Of a stretch of 64,000 nucleotides of DNA, positions 1-11,545 are shown in pieces. The position numbers were made by a program, and so were the translations under genes. The notes below the pieces were generated by a model. That model was not told where the DNA came from and made no database searches. It saw only the letters and a list, made by a program, of their open reading frames with translations. The DNA lies in NCBI GenBank assembly GCA_013398955.1, contig VWPU01013481.1:310001-374000 (forward strand). The letters run 5' to 3'. Within the stretch, counting starts at the first letter, position 1, and every line of letters begins with the position of its first letter. The stretch is from Callaeas wilsoni (lineage: Eukaryota > Chordata > Aves > Passeriformes > Callaeidae).

Positions 1-3000
1 CTTAACTATTTTAGTTGTGCCATTTTCAGACAGAAGATGTCTGCCTAACCAACAACTGAATGGTAAAATCTAAAGTATACCTGCTTTCCTCATTGAATAA
101 AAGACAGAGCAAAGATTTCCACTTATGTATTAAAGGGCTTCTTATCAGTTAAGTAAGCAAACCTTTGCTATTCACTATTAATCTACAAACATATATTCTG
201 AGATTAATGTACCTTCCCCACTCCACTCACAGTATTTCCGACTACTGCAGCAGTGTTGTTTCCACCAAAAATAAAACCTGTCTTGCATCAGAACAGGCAA
301 AGCCCTAAAAATGTAACTCACTTCAGTCATTCACCATAGTACATGACAGGCTTCCTAAATCAAGGCTTTCTTGACAGGTATCAAAACAGGTATCTAGGTA
401 CCTGGAGCAAAAATAAGCAAGCCACCAAATAAAGACATAAGTTACCTTTGATAAGAGTGTTCTCCAACATAATTTCTGTATCTTTAGCCTCTCAAGAGAA
501 TCTATAAAACTGTATTTTTCCCCTCTTCCATCTCATTCATTTCAGCTGATTCTTCACCTCACCAAGTGTTCAGAGCTGTTGAAGATGCAATGGGACACTG
601 AAAGGAATCTCTGACAATTTAACATCATATAAAGCAGTATATTGGAACTTTGTATTTCCTTCCAAAAATACCACCCACTGCTCAAATACAGCTCCCCATG
701 TCACTGTGAAGCAGCATCAGTATTTTTAAGAACACTTGCAAGATGTAAGTATCTTGATGCCTAGACTGCAAGGCTTTTCTGGGTTTACTTGCATTGCAGT
801 GAGTATTTACTTACGGCAAACTTGACAAATTCTTGCTAATTAGGATTTATATTTCCTTGTAAACCAACTAATTATGACTTTTCCTAGAGATAAAAACCAC
901 AGCAAAGGAGCTGTGTAAGTTGCCTTCAGCTGCTGCAAAAGGCAGTGCCAGCTCGAGTGCCCTGGGCCACGCCGACTCCCGCACTGCTTAACCACCCAAC
1001 TCGGCAGGTGCTGTCCCCGTATCCAAGAACAGATTTACAGTCTTCTCAAAACATTAAGGATATATAGCTATGGACTTGGTGAACCCCAGGGCCATTTGTG
1101 CATTCCTGCACTCAGTACAGGAGTAATTCATAATCCTTAGGAAAAATCAATGACAAATACTAATTACTTCTTTAAATAGCATCATTTTTCAACTGTTATT
1201 CAAAAGTAAAAAAGCTTTAAAGATAATTACTTTGAAATATGATATCTGAGATGAGCACAGGCATTCCAGTTCCTGCTGGACATCTGGAGACACTTTTTGA
1301 ACCCAGCACCTAATATTGCCTCCTGTACTTTCTTACAAACTACTTAGATGTATCTTTGCACTTTACTACAGCAAACAAGTACCTGGCACTTAGGAGCCAC
1401 GGGACACCATAATCCCTTACAGATATTAACTAGCAAAACAGTGCACGTTTTAACGAGATAAAAATTAGGTGTCTGTTTCAGAGATGTTTAAACCAACGCA
1501 CAAAGATTGAGTGGCCCAGCACCCCTCCTCCTGTGACAGTACCTTATGTCAGTAGCTTTCCATATCTACATAACAGCATGCTGTCAAACAGCCTTTTGTG
1601 AATGATCGTTCTATTAAGCGTGGAGTGAAAGGAGTACGGCTGTACTCTTTCATTTCACGGTCTATGAAATCCACAACAGTAATATGAAAACAGAAATAAC
1701 ATTCAAATCTAACTCCTGAACTTGGGAAACAAAGGAAAGTGTTGCAGGTTTCAAAGTAATCATATGTACATGGACTATATTTTATATTAACAAGCCTCAC
1801 GTTTAGTAGATGTCCCTGACTATCACATTGCACGCACTGAAAGTTGAATTTTTTTAGAATCTCCAATAAAGTAAACCTTCTTGTCAACAAACTAGTTCCA
1901 CTATTTATATAACATCACTGGATGGTCTTGCTAGAATAATCTTGTGCGTGCACTATCCCGGAAGAGGTTACCATGGCAACTTATATTTGAATTTCTATAA
2001 ATTTCTATTTTTAGAGATCACAGTTTTGAATAAAGAAAATCACAAATATTAAGTACCATTTCATTAACAGAAATTATCCCGTTTTTATCAGCATCATAAT
2101 CCCCAAAAAAGACACTGGTGAACCTAAATCAGTAATGCTAAAAGGAAATAATTATCACAGTTCTTAGGAAAGTTTACCACTAAGCAGCCCCACCATAATC
2201 TAAGTGGTGTATGAGTCAGTAACTAACACTGTGAGGCAAAGATTGATGTTCACAGAGTTTTGTCTTGATTTCAGTAAGCCCAGGATTTCACTCAAATGTT
2301 TTTAGAGTTAGTCATCATCTCAGCTGACATAAAACAAGAGTGTATTTGTCAGAATACTCAGAAAATAAGGGCTCTTGTTTCAGGTGTCTCAGTTCCAAAC
2401 TAAGGTTACCTTCACCTCAAATTACTGTGTTCAAGAGTGCTTACTAAGTGCATGCGAGTCCTTAAATACAAATTCACTTTAATGCTTTAAAACTCACCAG
2501 AAATTCTCAAAATTGTCTCCCTACCCGAAAGATCAAGTACAGATCTTGAGAAAATGAAAATACAGATTTAGATGCTGTTTTTACGGTTCTGACACTGCCT
2601 TATTCTGGCTGCCTGGGTTTGAAATCAGAATAAAATCTTTAAAACCAATTAAGTTATAAAAAGGTAAATACTCTATATTCCAAGAGATTAATATTGCCAT
2701 GTTGCGATTTCCTACCAGTGTTAATCACAGTATTCATTTTGCAAACTTGAAATATCTTCAGCCAAGCCAGTAATGGTTGAGGATGACCTAGTACAGACGG
2801 AAAATTTGGAAAGTAAGTGCCTACAGGCTCTGTCAAAGATTGGGCTGGAAACCCAACTGCAACTCCAGGACACAACACCATGCCTACCTTCCTATTTCTC
2901 CTGGTATCTTCCATTTAACATTTATTCCATACTTCTCAGTTCTCCAGCTAAGTTGAGCAGGAAGATTCTCTGTCGTAAAAGCTGCAGTTTTGACACTGTC

Positions 3001-4498
3001 AGCAACTTTCCACAAGACAGTAGGTGAAAGAAAACCTGCAGGGCAATCACCGCATACAGTTTGTGAGGTAACTGACAGCCAAATTTTCTTTAGGATTCAG
3101 ACAGCTGAGATGCGAGATGTGGGTATGTCACTGATGAGCAAAGATAGACACTTCTGGTAGCTTTTCTTCAGAACCCATTCTTTATTAAAAACATATTTTA
3201 AGAATCAACTGGAGCCAGCTGTCGAGGGAAAACATACTAGTAGGCAACCTTCAAAAACATAAACAACGTTGGCACTCAGCAAGTGACAGCAATAACTGAG
3301 AGGACTTTTACTTTCTGTTTAACTTGCCTCAGTAAGATCATAGAGTGAGCGGGCAGAAACTGCATCACGCCATGGGGTACAATTCCAGAAGTCACTAAAC
3401 CACACACTTATGCACACATCTATGAGACTGCCAGCAGAATAAGTGAAACTGATTAGGAGATTACACCCACCATAACCGTACTTTCTGCAGAATGAGGTTC
3501 AGCTCTGAATACTTCATGGAAATCCTGATAAATATGCTACAAAATACTTATTGCCATTTTATAATCAAACATTTCCTATTACAAGTCCTTTGTCTTGTGC
3601 TGCAGGGAGGATTTGCTGGTGGTTGCTTTTCTGGTTAAATTAGGGACACCACTGCTTATTTCTCTTAAAGGAATTACAACCACTGGTTTGCTCCAAAGCC
3701 CTGGGTTAGAAAGCAAACCTGCATCACCGACAACTGCAATGAAAAGATAGAACTAAAGTCCAAGTCATCAAAGTAGTGAGCATCAAAATCTAAAATCCCT
3801 ATCTAAGTAAGAGAAAGTCAGTACGATCACTTACTGTCTTGTCCCCAGACCCTCCGTCACTGAGCCAGTCAGGGTCACCCTGAGAAATCAATAGAGGAAG
3901 AGCCAGGGTGACCCCCTGTCACATTTACTTTGTTGAACCAGGATCACCTACCAGTGCAGACAGAGCAAAGCTCAGAAAGGACTGAGGTCTCTCTCCCGTG
4001 TCGCTGACACCAGCTGACCCCAAACCCAAGACCTCAGGCCAGCTGCTCCGACCCCAAACGCACCTTCATGGAGGCGCTCAGGGAGGATGAGGGTGCCCTT
4101 GGGCTGTTCTGTTCCTGCTCACACCCACACAAAAACCGGTCCAGCAGTGAGTCACCCCCTCCACACTCCCACACAGGCCAAGGGGGTGACCATGGCTCCC
4201 TTGCAGGCTTCTCAGGGCACAGCTCCCATCTCACCCACCATACACTCCCACGGGAAGGATGCTGGCACAGCAAGACCCCCGTGCTGCCTGACATTGCCTG
4301 CAGATGTGGAGGGGACAAGCATCACCACCCCACGTGGACCCGTGTCCCCCCCTTTGCAGTCGCCCACCAAAGCATCACTTCTGCACGCACACCCCAAGCG
4401 AGGCGAGCGTCCCCGTGATGCCGACTCCCGCTCAGGGGACCCCAGCAGCCCCTCGGCCTCCCCAGCCCCCGGTGGGAGCGCCGGCCGGCGGCGCTTAC
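1..4498 (-). other. KCNC2: KCNC2 intron (3' side of first coding exon)
   Basis: Begins with the splice donor GTAAGC just left of 4499. No conserved channel exon (S1-S6 or the TTLGYGD-type pore) is visible on the minus strand, so the next exon is outside the window. The 4.0-4.45 kb part is GC-rich and flanks the CpG island; the remainder is ordinary AT-rich sequence with no repeat I recognise. Confidence 0.7.
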
Positions 4499-5128
4499 CC
4501 TGGCGGCGCGGGAGGAGTAAGGGTCCTCGAAGAGCGCCCAGACGCGGGGCTGCAGCCGCCGCCAGCGCCCGCCCTTGCCCTCGGCGGCCCCCACGTCCTC
4601 GATGCCCAGTCTCTTGGCGGCCAGGTCGTCGTCGTCGCCGTCGGGGGGCGGCTCGCCCGTCAGCAGGTCGGGTGCCTCGAATATGTCGAGGGCCTCCTCG
4701 GCGTCGCGGTGCTGGCGGTAGGTCATCCAGCAGCAGGGCTCCACGTCCGTCTCGTCGATGCCCCAGAAGGCCAGCTCCTCCTCGAAGAGCGGCCCGCAGA
4801 CGTCGGCGGGGCAGTGCAGCTTGCCGGTGCGGTAGTAGTTGAGTACATAGGCGAAGACCCCTGGGTGCCGGTCGAAGAAGAACTCGCTGGCGCCGCTGCT
4901 GCCCCGGGGGCTGCAGCCGCTGCCGGGCTCCGGGCAGCCGCCCGCCGGAGGCGGCGGCGGGTTGGGGGGCGGCGGCGGCTCCTCGCCGCCCGGGGACTCG
5001 CTCTGGGACTCGCAGGCGAGCAGAGCCAGGCGGGTCCCCGGCAGGGTCTTCAGGGTGCTGCGGTAGGTCTCGTGCCGCGTGCCCCCCACGTTGAGGATCA
5101 CCCTCTCGTTGTCCTCGAGCTTCCCCAT
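4499..5128 (-). CDS. KCNC2: KCNC2 (Kv3.2), first coding exon, T1 domain
   Basis: Encodes the cytoplasmic N-terminus of a Shaw-type (Kv3) voltage-gated K+ channel subunit, which drives fast repolarisation in fast-spiking neurons. The exon gives 210 residues. The start [16 protein letters not shown] is the family's conserved beginning, so I chose the Met at 5128. The T1/BTB tetramerisation fold spans about residues 8-150. The [17 protein letters not shown] block is near 83-99, and the interface zinc ligands are the H105/C106, C111 and C132-C133 cluster. A Gly/Pro-rich insert with a proline run at about 51-61 interrupts T1, as in Kv3.2. The exon ends at [14 protein letters not shown] followed by GTAAGC, in phase 0, exactly where Kv3 genes splice before S1. 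S1-S6 and the C-terminus are not in this window. Kv3.1 is the main alternative, but the first residues and the long insert fit Kv3.2 better. Confidence 0.95.
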
Positions 5129-6760
5129 CGCTCCGGGTGGGACATGACTGGGGAGAGCGCGGGAGACGGCGGCGGGGATTGGGAGGGGGGCGCGCCGGTC
5201 GCTGGGCGGGCGGCAGCCGGTCGCCGGCAGGTCTGCGGGGACGAGCTTCTGCCTTAAACGCAAACAGAAGAAATCGAGGAGAAGCCCCCCAGGCACCACC
5301 GTAGGAGGGCTATTCCCCGCGGTCACGGCCTGTCCCAGACCCCTCCCAAGATCTCCCGCGGACCCGCACTCCGGGGACAGCCCTCCCGGCCCGCCCCGCC
5401 ACCCACCGCCGGCCAGCTCCGCACGCTCCTCCGCGGAGGGCTGTGCCGCCTGCCCGCTCCGGGCGCAGCTCCGGGCTGTCGCCCGCTTCCCCTGGAAGCA
5501 GGCTACCGAAATGGCACTGCTGCTGCTTCGACCGCGTATGGATCCGCCACGGTCCCCACCCCCTTCTCCCTCGCGGGGCTGTGTGAACCGAGCTGATGGA
5601 ACAGAAAGTGTACGGTTAATTATTTAATGGGCATCTATCTTTTATTATCCTAACGACTTAACGAGGGGGAAAAAAAGAAGGCTTAAATATTTTTCTCTTC
5701 TCCCCCACCTCCAGTGTGGGAGGGAGGAAAGGGTTGCTTTTTGGGAAGAAATACCAAGCACCCCATAATCGCAGGCAGCAGGCACACTCTGGGGAAAGCC
5801 GTCTGTGTGGAGCTCGGCTCGCTACTTTCTCAGACAAATCACGAAGGCGAGCGCGCATCTCGGGGAAGGGCAGGTGGGATCCGCGCCGCCGCGGGTCCCT
5901 CCCGCTCCCCTGCCAGCCCCGCGGGTCCCTCCCGCCGCCCCGCCGCTACCTTTGCCGGAGGAGGGACGGCGGCTTCTGTTCCAGGGCGGGCTCCGGCCCC
6001 AGCCGCTCTCCAGCCGGCCTGGCCAGGCGAGACTACTTGTTGTCGGTTCGGGTGTTTTTCCGCGTTCAGGTGGCTGTTTCACCTCCCTCCATGCTCAACT
6101 CCGACAGGCGTAACAGCGGCTCCAGCCGCCCGCGCGGAGATCCCGCTCCCCTCATTTTACAGGAGGGATGCGGCCGTTCCACGTCGGGGCTGGGAGCGGC
6201 GACCACCGGCGAAGCGCAGAGCCATGAGCGGGGGGCCGCGGCGCACCGGGCACCGGGACGACCGTAATTCCAGTGGCGCTCCGGGAAGACGAACCCAAAG
6301 GTGAAATCGTACCTCATTTGGGGCCGGAGCTCCTCCCCGGGGCGGGGGCAGGGGCAGCCGCGCCGGCCCTCCCCACCCCTCCGGTCCCGCGCTACCAGCC
6401 CGGGGGGCGCAGGGAGGCGACAGGGAAAACAAGCACCGCATCTTTCCGACACAAACACCACCTCCGCTCCTGATATATGGCCATTTGGTATACATTCACT
6501 AAAGTAAAACATGCGGGAAGGGAACGGGGCTGAGAATAGCTATTTTTCAGAGGAATGCGAAAAAATCAGCGCTAGCTACAGGTGGCTGCGGAGAGGAGCT
6601 GCTCAGCCCCCAGGAGAGGGTCACAGAGCGCCCGCACAGCCCCGGCGGGCGGGGCAGGGAATGCGCGGGGTGTCGGGGGACCGCAGCGGCGGGGAGCGCC
6701 CCGACTCGGGAGAGCCGCAGAGGCAGCTCCTGCACGGGCCGCCTGCGTGGGGTTGGGGAT
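5129..6760 (-). promoter_or_regulatory. KCNC2: CpG island, KCNC2 5' UTR and promoter region
   Basis: Very GC- and CpG-rich sequence begins inside the coding exon near 4.42 kb and continues to about 6.75 kb, then drops abruptly to AT-rich DNA. It lies directly upstream of the KCNC2 start, so it should hold the promoter and 5' UTR. I could not place a transcription start or a separate noncoding first exon. The reading frame stays open upstream of the start for 66 codons, to a further ATG at 5326. Both strands show many long open frames here, as expected from GC-rich sequence with few stops. Confidence 0.75.
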
Positions 6761-7401
6761 CGGGCTCAGGGAGAGGGCATCCAATTTCCACGCCAGCTAA
6801 GAAAAATAAAGAGCAGTGGGTGCACTTCAGACTTCGTGCACTGCATAGATTTGAGGTTGGATGTGGCAGAGGGGATGAAACTTGAGAGTCTCCAATAATA
6901 TATGACGAAAACCAATGTCTGTGCACTATAATATATGAGAGAGTTCCATATCTCTGCCTCCAAGCCAGCTGAGTTATTTCCTACAGCCTACACTGATGCC
7001 TGGTTTCAGCTGGGTTGGTCAAAGGGAAAGAAGCTTCCAGCCCCAAAGAGAAGATACACAACATGAGAGGTGATCCCTTTTGCTGCTTCCTCAAAAGAAA
7101 AAAATAGTCTTTCTCCACGCAGAGGGTATTCCCTGGCCTGAAGGAGGGCAATGAGTGGAATAATGGTATCTGAAACGTCCTCTTTCCGCATCAGAGCCTT
7201 CGGCTGGGCACTTGCTGGCGTCTGGAGGGCAAAGCTCGGCTGGAAGCAATGCTCAGAGGACACTCTGCTTAGACCAGATTGCTTTAACCCAGATCTGTCT
7301 ATATGTGGCATCCGTGATGTAAACACAGGCTCCCAAAGCAGCAGCAACTTTAAGAAATGAGTTTTGGAAGCTTTTTCCAGATGTACATTTTGAAGTTCCT
7401 T

Positions 7402-7423
7402 AAAAAAAAAAAAAAAAAAAAAA
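7402..7423. repeat. Poly(A) run
   Basis: Twenty-two consecutive A residues in AT-rich intergenic DNA. No retroposed body is recognisable on either side. Confidence 0.9.
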
Positions 7424-7854
7424 GCAAAATCTATCCTGCCAAAGCAAATATAATCAGTTAGTGAAAACTCTTGGAACCAAAATTAATATTCAATGACATA
7501 GTTGTAAATACAGTGGAAAAGATTCTACCATCCTAATGGCACCTATGGCCTCTCATGCCATACTTGATTTTCTTTGCAGATGGGATTTTTCTGAAAAAGG
7601 GACACAGAGAAGGAGGAAGTAAGACAAAAGAAATATTCATTGTCTTCTCTCTGACCTACAAGAGGTTTCTGGAGAAATGCAACACGTTAAAGCTCTGCAG
7701 CATTCATCCATTATGGAAAACCATAGGGTGGCAGTAGCTGCCAAAACACTACACAAACTGTATCATCACAGAGTACCAGGACTTCCTTCTGAACTGTCAC
7801 TGTCTGCTCAAGTCCCACATCTGTGCTCAAGTTAACAAGCTGACTCCTCCAGGA

Positions 7855-7990
7855 AAAAAGAAAAAACAAAAAAAACACACAAACCACTACAAAAACAAAA
7901 GCACCAACAGTTACAAAATCAATAAAACCCCCTAAACCCCGCCCCACTACACACCCTCAAAACAAACCCCTCACAACCCACCCAACATCC
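7855..7990. repeat. A/C-rich low-complexity tract
   Basis: Strongly strand-asymmetric stretch of AAAAC, CACA and CCC runs with almost no G. The minus-strand open frame through it is a compositional artefact rich in F and V. Confidence 0.75.
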
Positions 7991-10900
7991 TAAGAAACCT
8001 GAGACTAACAAGGACGGCATCTCGTAAACAAAATCTTTACACTCATTCCTGTAATGCCATTGCCATGAAAAAGGCATGTATTACGAGCAACCGGTTGACC
8101 CTTCAGATTTGTGAAGCACACAGAGGGTTTTATTGCATGGTAAGAATAAGCAACAGAAAGCATTTTTCTAATTGGTAAGAAAAAGAATGGTCTCTTGCAG
8201 AATATAATAGTTTTTCAGTCATATAAAAGTTTTCATATTCTATAGCTTGTCTGTTACTAAACATAATGCTGTTAATTTCTCTGTGTGTCATTCTTCCTTG
8301 TAGCTTCATCATGTCGCAGACTTCTCAATGAAGGATGAAATTATGTTAGATGCTGACTTTCTAGAGCTGAAATTTTCTTGAATCACAATATTCTACATAG
8401 AGACATTTATGAATTTATTTCCTCCCTACAAGAGTTTGACCTGAATTTTTGCACTCCTCAGTGCTTCCAGTAAGAGTGAAAGCATGAGACATATGTAAGA
8501 GAGAGAAGTGTGTCTGCTGAGTGAGCCTTACCATGAAATATGTCCGCAAAGGGGAAAAAACCCCAACAAACCCAAAAACTATTTACACACATGATCAAAC
8601 ATATCCATTTAAAAGATAACTGGAGACATTTCTTTAGCTCGGAATTTGGGACTCTATTTGAGGAACTGAGTGATACTGAGCAGTCCATAACCAATTTTCC
8701 TTGCCAGCTAATAATTCCTTTACCAAGGGAAAGGTTCTATGTTATGGTTTTAACCAGCAAAGCAATGAAATTAGATATAAGGATCACTATGAGAAACCCA
8801 AGGCAAATGATCATTTTACTTAATAGGAGCAATCATTCTTCGTGCAAGCTTGAGTACTATAATGCAAAGTCGTTGGGTTAGCAGCTGTCTAACAATAAGA
8901 GTAAATGGAAGAAGGGACTTGCACAAAAGAAAAGTAAATTTGAGGACAAACACAGTGTACCTCAGCTAAATTCATGCTCTGAATCACCTTCTGGAGGAGG
9001 TCTGTCCCTGTTAACTAGTGGGTCCCTGGAATGGTTAGCCTGGCCAGATAACATCTGCCATCCTCGAGGAGGACATGAGAGGTTGAAGCCACCAAGTTTT
9101 TCTAGTGCAGATCACTATTTCATATTATTCATATGTTGTTGTAATTGGGAAACAAAAAATAATCAATCTTATAATCAAAAATTATAACTGAAGACAGTGC
9201 AACAGATAAAATACAATCTATTTCTATAAATTTAGTTGATTATTAAATAATTATTTTAAATATCCAGTCATTAACATTTCAAGCTCCTACTTGTTTCTTT
9301 CATGTATTTTTCTATTTTTCCTTATTACTTATAATCATCTCTACTATTTAAAATTGCATGTACTAATTCATTACACATCTTGCAGAACATGGCAGCCACA
9401 TTATACTGAAGTACAGGGATGATCAGTCAGAATCCTACTCTGAAATCGCAAAAAAACCTGAATTAATAGATTAAGTAAACATCTCTGAAATAGAGCTGTA
9501 AGGAGCCATGATGTAGTTAAATTGGATGAAGCTCTAAACAAAGCTAGCAGAAAGTTGTCATTATTTTTAAATTCCAGTGCAAGACTGCATTTTTAGTTAA
9601 TGCAGTTGAGATATAAGCTTGCTTGGATCAATAACAGAATTATTGTAAAAAAGGTCTTATTGTAGAGAAATATAAATAAGATTGGACAAGATGGATGTAC
9701 AAAATGTGAAAGCTATCATGAAGTTAGCCTACTCTTAGTGCCACACTAGCATGCAGGAGTTCTCTATATGAGAGGCTTTATACAGACAGGTGTGCTTCAT
9801 ATGCCTTCCCCCAGATTTCAGCTCCTTGTAAAATCCTGAGGAACGTGGTATCTCTCATTAAAAGATGAAAAACTGGAAAAGGTCTTTGTATAGCACATTT
9901 ATCAAGGAAATTAAAAATTGTGAACCCAAGATTGGCGTCTCCTGAGAAGAGACATGACACAGTAGGAAAAAAAAAGGTGAGCACTAATTTTATTGCCTAA
10001 TTAGGAATCCCCAGTATGACCCAGGCTATATGGTTAAATCTTTGCCTTCCCTAGTGGTGGGGATGGAATTCTAAAGTGTATGTACATTAAAACTGGCTTT
10101 GGATTTCTCTCTCCAAAAGAAAGGGAGAGGTTGGTGTGTTCAAGGGTGAAAACCCCCTACCTCAGGATTGTTTTGCCTGGGATGCTACAAGAACACACAT
10201 ACAATGCAAGTTCAGCCTCTCCAACAGACCAGCTTCTCCAGGCTCATAAACTTCCAGATCCAAGGTACCTGTTCTCATAGGTACCTGCTCTCACCTGCTT
10301 CTCCCTTAGAAACTGTCACCGTTCACTTTTGATTCCGCTGTTCCTTTAGATCGGGGTAGATCATACATGGCCTTTGTCCAAATGTCAACCTCACTAGAAT
10401 CTTCTAGTCACTGCCTTCTTCCTTTGTGACCCTGGAGTGTCCTTTGTCCCCCCCCTGTACCAATGCCAGAGGTATTAGCAATGCAAGATGGTGGAAGGCA
10501 GGATTACTCACTTGTTTCTGCTGTGATTCAAGTAGCTTTGTCAGTGCTGATTCACGTTTGTGGGATGCAGATTTTCTCAAGAGCTTTAGGATATTACATT
10601 CTGCTTATAAAAGGAGGTATTGCCTCAGGCTCTGTCCACACTTAGGTTTTTTAGTGCCCAATGCTAAAATAGTTGAAATGAATTTTTGATCTATCCTAAA
10701 AATTTCCTTCGATTTCAGGTAAAGGTCAGTGACGTGTTTTTCTCATTCACAACTTGCCAGCACATGATGCCACTTCTGAGGGTCTGCCACCTCCCAGCAA
10801 GACAGTGTCTTTGTAAAGACTCATTAGGCAGTGAGAACAGTACTGAGCTCCTCAACAGGCATTTACTCCTTAGCTCAAGTGTAAATACATGGAGTGAGCT

Positions 10901-11496
10901 TCTTCCAGGTGCTCTTAGTACTTACAGAGACTGAAAGAAAAAGGACTTGGAATGTCCTAGTCAAGCATACAGAGTCCCAAGAGACAGGAAAATTAATGCA
11001 GTACCTCCAAACAGCTCTTGGGTACAAGCTTTCCTCATTCAAAAGGAATAAACTTTCCCTTTCTATTCAGAAAGCGCAGAGAGATGGAAAATGGGGAAAT
11101 GCCAGAGCCATGTATCTTGTCTTACAGCACGGCCAGCAGAGCCGAGGTAGCCTCTACCAGCTTGGCTTCTGTTTCCCGGCAGTCTCATGAAAATTTTGGG
11201 AAATTCTGCTACTAAAATTTCTGTGATTTTCTATTTTTTATCTTTCTCATTTATTTTAACTGAAGTTTTTGGGCAACACATCAATAATAAAACTTTGTGT
11301 CAGTCTAATGAGGGCTTCTTCTGGTTGCAAGTCTTAAGCATTCACATACCATAAATAATAAATAATCACCTAGATTGCAGGACAATTAGGTTTCTTCAGC
11401 TACAGAAGCGCGTGCCCTGAAAGCACTAAACTTGTCTAAACAGAAGTGCCTTATTATCTAATTTTAGAAGTCTCTTCAGAAAAGAGACCAAAAAAC

Positions 11497-11545
11497 CCCA
11501 AACCAACCACAACAACAACAACAACCCTAAACAAAACAAAAACAT
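11497..11545. repeat. (CAA)n-like simple repeat
   Basis: A short AACAACAACAAC array inside a longer A/C-rich tract. Confidence 0.75.

Noticed and set aside
4304..5257. Long plus-strand open frame antisense to KCNC2
   Set aside because: It mirrors the real minus-strand coding exon in GC-rich DNA with few stops; its product is low-complexity and unlike any protein I recognise.
5714..6885. Several overlapping open frames on both strands in the KCNC2 CpG island
   Set aside because: Compositional: rich in Ala, Arg, Pro and Gly, with no motifs, no splice context and all frames equally open.
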